Assembly (NCBI GenBank): GCA_900556785.1
Contig: USQK01000031.1
Location: forward strand, 1 to 18,299
Reading direction: 5' to 3'
Length of the DNA: 18,299 nucleotides
DNA from: an uncultured Veillonella sp.
GTDB lineage: Bacteria > Bacillota > Negativicutes > Veillonellales > Veillonellaceae
Every line of letters begins with the position of its first letter. The stretch's first letter is position 1. The notes under the pieces are model-generated. The model searched no databases, was not told where the DNA came from, and saw nothing but the letters and a program-made list of their open reading frames with translations. This document shows positions 11,550-18,299 of the stretch, one piece after another. Both the position numbers and the translations under genes were made by a program.

Positions 11550-12821
11550 ATGCAGCCATTTCGATTTATACACTGTGGTGACCTGCATTTAGGGGCACCC
11601 TTTCAATATGCTACAGGTATTAGCCGCGCCGTTGATCGTGCCGTGAGCGAAGCTACCTATGTATCCTTTGATACAATCATTGACACTGCTATTGATGAGC
11701 ATGTTCATGCTGTTGTCATAGCTGGTGATATTTATAATAGCGAAGATCATAATTTAGAGGCACAGGTGCGATTTGTGCGCGCCATGTATCGCTTGGCGGA
11801 ACATCGCATTGCAGTATATATGGTGCAAGGTAATCATGACCCTGCTGAAAGCTGGAAGGCGCAACTGCAAATGCCAGATAATGTGCATGTATTCTCTAGT
11901 GAACAAGTACAACGTTTTCCATTAATTGTTAACAATATAGAAATTGGTGGCGTTTACGGCATTAGCTGTGGCCATGGTAATGAAAGCGACAATTATGCGC
12001 GCCAATACCGTGCCTTTGAACGAGATGAGTTTTCTTTGGCTGTCATGCACGGCACAGTCGGCTCTAGTGCAGGCTCTGAAAACCATAATGTGACCGGCCC
12101 GTGCAGTTTAACTGATCTTGCAGAGGCGGCTATGGATTATTGGGCGTTAGGACATATTCACAAATCTCAAGTTCTTAGCGAGGAACCTCTTGTTGTCTAT
12201 TCCGGTAATCCTCAAGGTTTACACCGCAAGGAAATAGGCCCTAAGGGGTGCTATCTCGTCTCTGTATCTCATAATGGTCATTGTGAACCTCGTTTCATTG
12301 AAACAAGTGCAATCCGTTTTGAAGAAATCAAAATTGATATTGCAGGCATGAAAACGGAAGCAGAATTCTTAGAAATTTTACGCCATAAAAAAGAGAATCT
12401 GCGTAAACAACATAAGAAAAATATCTTGCTTTCCATTGTTCTCGTAGGTACAGGTCCATTGCATCGTTTATGTACACAAGAAGGTGTGCGCAAATTATGG
12501 TTGCAAGAGTCTCAAAGTGAAGAGAAAAGCAAGTCTATATTTGTTATGCCTTATCGCATGATGTGTAATACGCGACCTAGCATTAATTTGGCTGAACGTA
12601 GATTGTTATCCGATGTGGTAGGGGATTATTTGCGCGCCTATGATGATATGGTTGATGGCAATGCGGTACAGACGGTACGTCAAATTTTGGCAGAACGACC
12701 TGAGTTTAAACGCTTAGGTGTATATGCTGATTTATTGAGTGATGAATTATTGCTTCGCGCCTTGAAGCGCTGTGAAATTGAAGGTGTTACTGTATTGATG
12801 GGGGCTAACGATGAACATTAA
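11550..12821 (+). CDS. yhaO: SbcD/Mre11-type DNA repair exonuclease (YhaO-like)
   Basis: A 423-residue metallophosphoesterase of the SbcD/Mre11/YhaO group, a Mn-dependent nuclease subunit acting on DNA ends. All phosphoesterase motifs are present in order: GDLHLG (10-15), GDIYN (59-63), GNHD (94-97), MHGT (H167) and GHIH (201-204). The C-terminal half (about 260-423) is the family's partner-binding or capping region. The stop overlaps the next gene's start by 11 bases, which implies translational coupling with its ATPase partner. AAGGAG nine bases upstream fixes the start. The choice of YhaO rather than classic SbcD rests on the partner's size and membrane segments. Confidence 0.9.
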   Translation: MQPFRFIHCGDLHLGAPFQYATGISRAVDRAVSEATYVSFDTIIDTAIDEHVHAVVIAGDIYNSEDHNLEAQVRFVRAMYRLAEHRIAVYMVQGNHDPAESWKAQLQMPDNVHVFSSEQVQRFPLIVNNIEIGGVYGISCGHGNESDNYARQYRAFERDEFSLAVMHGTVGSSAGSENHNVTGPCSLTDLAEAAMDYWALGHIHKSQVLSEEPLVVYSGNPQGLHRKEIGPKGCYLVSVSHNGHCEPRFIETSAIRFEEIKIDIAGMKTEAEFLEILRHKKENLRKQHKKNILLSIVLVGTGPLHRLCTQEGVRKLWLQESQSEEKSKSIFVMPYRMMCNTRPSINLAERRLLSDVVGDYLRAYDDMVDGNAVQTVRQILAERPEFKRLGVYADLLSDELLLRALKRCEIEGVTVLMGANDEH

Positions 12822-15693
12822 ACGCATACGATTTGATGAATTTGGCCCGTATCGCGACTGGTCTTTCACTACGGGGAATCATGGTGTTCAGCTCATGTAT
12901 GGTCCTAATGAAAGTGGCAAAACATCTCTTCTTGAAGGGATGCGCACCCTTTTATTCGGTGGCACGCATAAGGCTTATGGGCCTATGACGGGTGCCCTTG
13001 ATGTAGAGCGTAATGGTGAAAGCTACTACATTGGTCGTAAGGGTAAACAACTAGACTTTTACAGTCCTGGAAATCCAGCCATTCATGAAGAGCCATCTCA
13101 ACACTGGTGGCATGGTATTGATAAAAAGACATATAACCGAATTTTTGCATTGACCCTTGATGATTTACAAGGCCTCGATGTTCTACAAGAGGTAGAGGTT
13201 CGGTCTCGTTTCTTCGGTGCTGAAGGGGGCGAGCATTTAGGATCGGTCGTAAAAAATATTGAAAAAGGCGCTACTGATCTATTAGTAGCTTCCTCTAACG
13301 GTAAACGCCGCATCAATGTGTTGATGGATGAGCTTAAAGAAAATCGTCAAAAGTTAAGCCATTTAGCCGAGCATGAAACGCAATATGTAGAATTGCAAAA
13401 AGTCTTTCACAGCACGGAACAGACTGAGGCAGAATTACAAGGTCAGTTGCAAGAGTGGAAGGAATACCGCGATGGTATAGACGTCGTATTGCGCGCATGG
13501 GATACGTATCGCCGTAGCGAAGAAGCGCGTATGCATATGCAACAGTACAATAGCGAGCTTGCCTTGAGTCGTGATGAGTTCCTTCGTATCGATGAGGAAA
13601 TCAAACGAGCTCGAGACAATATGCAGTTGTGGCAAGAAAAGGAAGCGGCCTTGATGCCAGCTAACTTTAGCCCGGATAGTCCATTTGGTACGTATGGTCA
13701 AGATATTGAAGACCTTATTCAACAAGGGGCTAAATGGGAACAATTGCGCCGTGAATGTGAAGAAGGGGATGCATACATTTTTAAAGTACGAGAACAATTA
13801 GAGTTTTCTCGTTCTATGCATTCTGCATGGCGTGATGATGAGCCGATGGCTGACGATGTGAATTGGTTTGAAGGAGAGCGCTTAGCAAGTCGCTTGCGCA
13901 CTGCTAAAGACCAATTATTGCATTGGCAAGATCGCAAGCCTGCTGAGGCCTCTGATGATTTGCCAGCAGCCAATCTCGACGGAGCATCGTTACCAAATTA
14001 CAGCGAAGAGGATTTGGCTAAAAAAGAGCATCTCGAACGTGAACTAGATCTTATCTTGATAGATATAGATCGGGTTACAGAAAAACGGGATAGCTATGGT
14101 CCTGATGCACAACCGAGTAATTTGCCAAAGTGGTTACAACGCATTAGTGGCGTAGCCGCAGTAATTGGCGTTTTACTCGTATTAGCAGGCTTATTAGTAT
14201 TAGAGTCTGTACTTTATACGATTGGCGGATTTATACTATTAATCCTATCTATGGCATTGTTCTGGTATGCTACATGGAGACGTCATAACGGCAATTCTGA
14301 TGTATCTAAACTGAATTATGAGTTACAAATCTTGTCATCTCGTAAATCTGATGTAGAACATCAGTTAGAGGCACTTGTGAAAGCCGCAACACCTGTGGTG
14401 AGTCCAATTCCATCCATAGAGGGCGCAGCGCATCTTGATCGTTGGGTCCAAGAAGGTCATACGTTGCAAGCTATTTATGATGAAGCCCTTGCAGCTTGGC
14501 AGAATTGGTTGCCTCAAGGTGCGGCGAAGAGCCTTAACGAAGATGATTTCTTCGGTCTCAAACAAGAGTACGATCAGTACCATGAACAGTTGCGTACTAT
14601 TGAAGGTTATGAAAAGCGCTTAGCAGAGCATAAAGAAGGCTTACGTGTTATCGAAGACCAAGCCATGACCTTGTGGTATAACCTTGGTGTTGAGTCGCCA
14701 GTATCTCCTACAGAGTTAAAACGTATTTATAACCAATATAAAAACTTCCAACAAAATAAAATTGTATGGGAACAAAAGGAAGCACAACGTAAAAGCTTCC
14801 GCAATGAGTACGATAATTGGCACCGCAAAGAAAAAGAATTGCTACTTCGTCAACAAGAGCTATTGCACAAGGCTGGCATGGAAAGCTCCAACGAGTATCG
14901 TCAACATCTTATCGATGAAGACCAATACAAGCAATGGCAAACCATTTACAAGCAAAGTCAGGTACAGTTAGATTTATTAGCTCCTGATGCGGAGAATAAA
15001 GATTTATTCTATCGCCGCTTGCGTGAAGGCAATAAGGATAATTGGTTAGATGAGTTAGCTCATTCTGAACGAGAAATAGCTTCTATTGAAGATAAGTTGG
15101 CTACCTTGTATGAACGTCGTGGTCAAATTGTAGAATCTATGCGTGCCCTAGGTTCTGACCAAGAGCAACAACAAATGCTTCAAGAACGGGAAGCGTTGCA
15201 AAATGAATTAGAATCTGCTCTCGAAGATTGGGCTACCCAAGTGTTGATGAGCCATTGCATGGATAAGGCTCAACAGTCCTATGAGCAAGAAAAACAGCCT
15301 CATATGTTAGAGCTTGCATCTTCTTATATAGAACGTTTGACTGGCGGTATCTATACCTTTGATATTCTCGGAATCAACGAAGGCATATCACTGGTTAGTG
15401 GCAATGGAGAACGCTTGGAACTTAAGTTCTGGTCTAGTGGCTTAGCCGACCAAGTATACTTGGCATTGCGCCTAGCATTAGCTAAGGTATTTTCTTACCA
15501 AGTTGAATCCTTGCCGATTATCCTAGACGATATTCTTGTGCGCTTTGATGAAAACCGTCAACGTAGTGCGTTAGAATTATTAGCAGAAATAGGCAAGAAC
15601 CAACAAATCTGGTTGTTTACATGTCAACGCTCTGTATTTGATATGGCTCAATCCGTTACAGGTATTGATCGGCATAGATTAAGTCGCAATTAA
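12811..15693 (+). CDS. yhaN: SbcC/Rad50-like ATPase with central membrane hairpin (YhaN-like)
   Basis: A 960-residue SMC/Rad50-type ATPase, partner of the nuclease encoded just upstream. The Walker A GPNESGKTS is at 31-39. A long coiled coil (about 165-430 and 500-820) separates the ATPase halves. The signature SSGLADQ is at 875-881 and the Walker B IILDD at 903-907, followed by FDENRQRSALELL. At 448-467 and 470-490, in the middle of the coil where Rad50 has its zinc hook, there are two hydrophobic helices of about 20 residues. No CxxC hook is present. This matches the Bacillus YhaN layout and suggests that the nuclease complex is tethered to the membrane at the coil apex. Its function in DNA-end processing is inferred from the family. 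Confidence 0.88.
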   Translation: MNIKRIRFDEFGPYRDWSFTTGNHGVQLMYGPNESGKTSLLEGMRTLLFGGTHKAYGPMTGALDVERNGESYYIGRKGKQLDFYSPGNPAIHEEPSQHWWHGIDKKTYNRIFALTLDDLQGLDVLQEVEVRSRFFGAEGGEHLGSVVKNIEKGATDLLVASSNGKRRINVLMDELKENRQKLSHLAEHETQYVELQKVFHSTEQTEAELQGQLQEWKEYRDGIDVVLRAWDTYRRSEEARMHMQQYNSELALSRDEFLRIDEEIKRARDNMQLWQEKEAALMPANFSPDSPFGTYGQDIEDLIQQGAKWEQLRRECEEGDAYIFKVREQLEFSRSMHSAWRDDEPMADDVNWFEGERLASRLRTAKDQLLHWQDRKPAEASDDLPAANLDGASLPNYSEEDLAKKEHLERELDLILIDIDRVTEKRDSYGPDAQPSNLPKWLQRISGVAAVIGVLLVLAGLLVLESVLYTIGGFILLILSMALFWYATWRRHNGNSDVSKLNYELQILSSRKSDVEHQLEALVKAATPVVSPIPSIEGAAHLDRWVQEGHTLQAIYDEALAAWQNWLPQGAAKSLNEDDFFGLKQEYDQYHEQLRTIEGYEKRLAEHKEGLRVIEDQAMTLWYNLGVESPVSPTELKRIYNQYKNFQQNKIVWEQKEAQRKSFRNEYDNWHRKEKELLLRQQELLHKAGMESSNEYRQHLIDEDQYKQWQTIYKQSQVQLDLLAPDAENKDLFYRRLREGNKDNWLDELAHSEREIASIEDKLATLYERRGQIVESMRALGSDQEQQQMLQEREALQNELESALEDWATQVLMSHCMDKAQQSYEQEKQPHMLELASSYIERLTGGIYTFDILGINEGISLVSGNGERLELKFWSSGLADQVYLALRLALAKVFSYQVESLPIILDDILVRFDENRQRSALELLAEIGKNQQIWLFTCQRSVFDMAQSVTGIDRHRLSRN

Positions 15694-15700
15694 ATGTACC

Positions 15701-15729
15701 CCCTGTGAAGGTATATAGCTTTCACAGGG
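15701..15729 (+). terminator. Hairpin after yhaN, possible weak terminator
   Basis: CCCTGTGAA / TTCACAGGG form a perfect 9-bp stem around an 11-nt loop. No U-tract follows, so it is not a canonical intrinsic terminator. It could mark an RNA 3' end or slow read-through into the heme operon. Confidence 0.45.
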
Positions 15730-15737
15730 AATAGTAA

Positions 15738-15784
15738 TGATAACGTTACAAATGATGTAACTAAAGTAACTGTTTTAGTTATCA
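15738..15784. promoter_or_regulatory. Nested dyads upstream of the heme operon
   Basis: The outer arms TGATAAC (15738-15744) and GTTATCA (15778-15784) are perfect. Inside lie GTTAC (15745-15749) / GTAAC (15757-15761), and TAACTAAA (15758-15765) / TTTAGTTA (15774-15781). The repeated GTTAC/GTAAC half-site in about 47 bp before hemE suggests operator sites for an iron, heme or redox regulator. It resembles a Fur box only in the TGATAA outer ends. No clear promoter could be assigned nearby. Confidence 0.45.
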
Positions 15785-15824
15785 TAGTGTGTTAGTATTG
15801 ATTAGAAAGAAAGGGGTTGAGTAC

Positions 15825-16868
15825 TTGAATACAGCATATTTAGATATGATCCAAGGTAAGAACCCTGGTGTAACACCTGTGTGGTATATGCGCCAAGCTG
15901 GGCGTAGCCAAGCGGAATATCGCAAAATCAAAGAAAAATATACGCTCTTTGAAATTACTAAAGAGCCTGAGTTATGTGCTCGTGTTACAGAGCTACCTGT
16001 AAAAGAATACGGCGTAGATGCAGCCATCCTTTATAAGGATATTATGAGCCCTATGGTAGGGATGAATGTAAAGGTAGAGCTCAAGGCGGGTGTGGGACCT
16101 GTGTTTAACACACCGATTCGCTCCATGGCTGATGTAGATACATTAGATACCTTTGATCCTACAAAGGTAGATTATATCGGGAAAACGATTAGGTTATTAA
16201 CATCCGGTATGCTCGACGTTCCGCTCATTGGATTCTGTGGCGCACCATTTACGATTGCGTCTTACCTTATCGAAGGGGGACCAACAAAGAATTATAATAA
16301 GACCCGTGGCATGCTTATAGGTGCACCAGATGTGTGGAATGCATTGATGACAAAGTTAGCAGATATGTCCATTGAATATTTGTCTATGCAAGCCGAAGCC
16401 GGTGCGAATGCATTACAAATCTTCGACTCTTGGGTAGGCGCTGTGAATGCGGACCAATATAAACAAGGTATTTATCCTCATATGGAACGCATAATTAAGA
16501 CTGTAAAAGATCGATACCCTCATTTACCTATGGCTATGAATGGTGTTGGTACCGATCATCTCGTATCTATTTGGTCTCATTTGCCATTGGATGTAATCGC
16601 TCTTGATTGGCGTAGCTCCATCGTTATGGCTAATGAACGAGGCGTAACACAAACGGTACAAGGTAATCTCGATCCAGCCTACTTATTCGCTGATGAAAAA
16701 ACATTAGCTCACGAAGTGGATCGTATCTTACTTGATGGTGTTCGTTATGGCCGTCATATCTTTAACTTAGGCCATGGTGTATTCCCAGAGGCGGATCCTA
16801 AAAAGCTCCATTGGCTCACAGACTATGTACATGAACGCAGTCGTGAATTATGGGCACAAGAGGGGTAA
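15825..16868 (+). CDS. hemE: Uroporphyrinogen decarboxylase
   Basis: Decarboxylates the four acetate side chains of uroporphyrinogen III to give coproporphyrinogen III, in the cytoplasm. The protein is 347 residues, normal length. The N-terminal signature RQAGR is at 23-27 in WYMRQAGRSQAEYR; the family usually reads RQAGRYxPEYR, so this one is variant. The segment GVDAAILYKDIMSPM carries the catalytic aspartate region, and IGFCGAPFTIASYLIEG is conserved. The start is taken as TTG 15825, because AAGGGG lies eight bases upstream and the next residues match family N-termini. The open frame extends to a GTG at 15789 that lacks a ribosome site. It is the first gene of hemE-hemH-hemY, with four bases between its stop and hemH. 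A corrinoid methyltransferase relative is excluded mainly by this context. Confidence 0.92.
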   Translation: MNTAYLDMIQGKNPGVTPVWYMRQAGRSQAEYRKIKEKYTLFEITKEPELCARVTELPVKEYGVDAAILYKDIMSPMVGMNVKVELKAGVGPVFNTPIRSMADVDTLDTFDPTKVDYIGKTIRLLTSGMLDVPLIGFCGAPFTIASYLIEGGPTKNYNKTRGMLIGAPDVWNALMTKLADMSIEYLSMQAEAGANALQIFDSWVGAVNADQYKQGIYPHMERIIKTVKDRYPHLPMAMNGVGTDHLVSIWSHLPLDVIALDWRSSIVMANERGVTQTVQGNLDPAYLFADEKTLAHEVDRILLDGVRYGRHIFNLGHGVFPEADPKKLHWLTDYVHERSRELWAQEG

Positions 16869-16872
16869 GCTA

Positions 16873-17772
16873 GTGAACATCGAGAAAAAAGGATTATTAT
16901 TCTTATCCTATGGTAGCCCTTCAAGTAAGGATGATCTAGTGCCATATATGACGAGTATTCGTCATGGTCGCGTACCGACCGATGCTGAAGTTGCAAATCT
17001 TACCCATCGTTATGATGTCATTGGTCAGTGGTCCAACGTAGAATTACAAACGATGGCAGAACGTCAATATAATAGACTGCTTACGTTGTTGCCATCCATA
17101 CCATCGGCCATCGGATATCTTCATATGAAGCCGTCCATTGCTGATGCGGTAGATACATTAGTCAAACAAGGTGTAGAGCATATTATCGCTATCGTAACGG
17201 CCCCATTCTTTACGTCTCTTGGTACTGGTGCTTATGAGAAGCAAGTGCAGGTTGCAATTGGTGACTTTCAAGATGTAACCTTTGATGTTATTCGTGCTTG
17301 GTGGGATCAACCTTCCTTTGTCGAGTATTGGATAAAAGCAGTTTCAGATTGCATCAATGACACTAAAGATGTATTTGTTATTTTTAGTGCTCATAGCATA
17401 CCTCTTATTAATAGTCATAATGCAGACTCTTATGCTTTGGCCTTAGAGGAAAGTGCAAAAGAAATCGCTCAACGTTGCGATTTAGAACAGTGGTCTGTAG
17501 CTTGGCAGAGCGCAGCCCCTCATGGGCAATGGTTAGGTCCAACCGTAGCGGAAGCAATCAATCAAGCTTTGCGTAGTGGTGCGATACATATAGCCTTTGT
17601 ACCATTTGGCTTTGTAAGCAATCATGTAGAGGTATTGTACGATAATGATGTAGAGTGTAAAGAACTTGTTGATGCTGGCGGCGCTGTATATATGCGTGCA
17701 GAAATGCCGAATTGTGATGAAACATTCTTGCAAGCGATGGCGAGTGCAATAATAGAAAGGATTCATTCGTGA
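16873..17772 (+). CDS. hemH: Ferrochelatase (proto- or coproporphyrin type)
   Basis: Inserts Fe2+ into a porphyrin. The protein is 299 residues, slightly short for the family (about 310-320). The metal-site residues are present: H174 in FSAHSIP and E253 in SNHVEVLYDND. The porphyrin-side LSYGSP is at the N-terminus. The usual RYxxIGGxSP loop reads RYDVIGQWSN (46-55), a noticeable divergence. The start is GTG 16873: AAGAGGGG ends seven bases before it, overlapping the hemE stop. Upstream in-frame codons inside hemE are ignored. Its stop overlaps the next gene in GTGA. In the Bacillus-type hemEHY order the substrate is often coproporphyrin III, but a HemQ decarboxylase is not visible here to settle this. 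Confidence 0.9.
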   Translation: MNIEKKGLLFLSYGSPSSKDDLVPYMTSIRHGRVPTDAEVANLTHRYDVIGQWSNVELQTMAERQYNRLLTLLPSIPSAIGYLHMKPSIADAVDTLVKQGVEHIIAIVTAPFFTSLGTGAYEKQVQVAIGDFQDVTFDVIRAWWDQPSFVEYWIKAVSDCINDTKDVFVIFSAHSIPLINSHNADSYALALEESAKEIAQRCDLEQWSVAWQSAAPHGQWLGPTVAEAINQALRSGAIHIAFVPFGFVSNHVEVLYDNDVECKELVDAGGAVYMRAEMPNCDETFLQAMASAIIERIHS

Positions 17773-18299
17773 ATGTAACAATAGTGGGCGGTGGCTTAAC
17801 TGGATTGACAGCGGCTTATTATTTAGGCCATGCAAAGCCGGACTGGACCATCACTCTTTATGAACAAGCACCACGATTTGGTGGGAAAATACAAACACAA
17901 CGCGTCGATGATTTCGTGGTAGAGCTCGGACCTGATTCTTACTTAGGCCGTAAAACGGAAATGACGGATCTCGTCTATGATCTCGGCTTAGGGGACACCC
18001 TTGTATCGAATGAAACAGGGCAAGCCTTTGTGTATGACAAAGGTTCTATTCATCCTATTCCAGGGGGCTCCATCATGGGCATCCCTACGGAAATGATGCC
18101 TTTTGTGAAAGCAACGCTTATTTCTTGGCCTGGCAAATTGCGAGCTGGTTTAGATTACTTTAAAAAGCCATACCAACTAGATAAAAATGGAGATGTATCT
18201 ATTGGTCATTTCTTTCAATACCATTTAGGTCAAGAAATGATGGATAAGCTCATCGAGCCTCTATTGGCGGGTATCTATGTTCCCTGCTTCTTACCATAT
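17769..18299 (+). CDS. hemY: FAD-dependent protoporphyrinogen/coproporphyrinogen oxidase, 5' part
   Basis: The first 177 residues of a HemY/CgoX-type oxidase; the frame is open to the window edge. It oxidises a porphyrinogen to the porphyrin and classically uses O2. The FAD dinucleotide-binding motif VTIVGGGLTGLTAAYYL is at the N-terminus, followed by YEQAPRFGGKIQT. The conserved ELGPDSYLGRK follows at about 57-67, and LIEPLLAGIY lies near the cut. It starts with GTG in a GTGA overlap with the hemH stop, so translation is coupled. It completes the hemEHY order. It is truncated by the window, not by a visible lesion. Confidence 0.9.
   Translation, partial: MNVTIVGGGLTGLTAAYYLGHAKPDWTITLYEQAPRFGGKIQTQRVDDFVVELGPDSYLGRKTEMTDLVYDLGLGDTLVSNETGQAFVYDKGSIHPIPGGSIMGIPTEMMPFVKATLISWPGKLRAGLDYFKKPYQLDKNGDVSIGHFFQYHLGQEMMDKLIEPLLAGIYVPCFLPY

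Noticed and set aside
15789..15824. Possible longer hemE from GTG 15789
   Set aside because: There is no ribosome site before it, and AAGGGG is properly spaced for TTG 15825.
16774..16872. Possible longer hemH beginning inside hemE
   Set aside because: It would overlap hemE by about 95 bases; GTG 16873 has a good ribosome site and a family-like N-terminus.
1..18299. Mobile elements, CRISPR arrays, tRNA or rRNA genes
   Set aside because: No transposase, integrase, regularly spaced repeats, or RNA-gene signatures were seen on either strand by eye.
18255..18299. Possible frameshift near the end of hemY (unusual residues after LLAGIY)
   Set aside because: The frame stays open to the edge and too little follows to judge; the window simply ends.

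Overview
The window looks like chromosomal DNA of a low-GC diderm Firmicute of the Negativicutes, most likely Veillonella or a close relative. This rests on an AT-rich sequence with Gram-positive-type promoters, AGGAGG ribosome sites and U-tract terminators, together with a TonB-family protein (outer-membrane trait) and the gene content. No similarity search was run, so the genus is an inference. Almost every gene is chromosomal housekeeping or anaerobic metabolism. I see no phage, transposon, CRISPR, tRNA or rRNA signal.

Layout. 1-370: the C-terminal domain of a TonB-family protein whose reading frame is interrupted at the window edge by a 10-bp tandem duplication, then a terminator. 516-2141: a DUF438-hemerythrin-PAS-DUF1858 protein, probably a redox, O2 or NO sensor. 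2330-3958: an ATP-type PEP carboxykinase. 4100-5005: a LysR regulator. 5396-7567: a stand-alone Ni-type anaerobic CO dehydrogenase. It has its own strong promoter and overlapping dyad, a roughly 130-nt leader, and an unusual N-terminal extension with 27 histidines in 45 residues. One expected C-cluster cysteine appears to be replaced by aspartate. 7737-8522 (minus): a metallo-beta-lactamase-fold hydrolase, divergent from a TetR regulator (8684-9283), with two dyads between them. 9728-10090: a small secreted protein preceded by 366 bp of structured AT-rich DNA. 10209-11237 (minus): biotin synthase under what looks like BirA control. 11550-15693: an overlapping SbcD-like nuclease / membrane-anchored SbcC-like ATPase pair of the YhaO/YhaN type. 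15825-end: a hemE-hemH-hemY heme operon in the Bacillus order, all three genes with non-ATG starts, the last cut by the window end.

The genes form separate transcription units, most closed by a clear hairpin terminator. Several terminators lie between convergent genes and read well on both strands. The most unusual locus is the CO dehydrogenase. No cooF, cooC, acs/cdh or hydrogenase gene lies beside it. The fused His/Asp tract suggests built-in nickel storage or delivery, and the altered active-site ligand set makes its chemistry uncertain.
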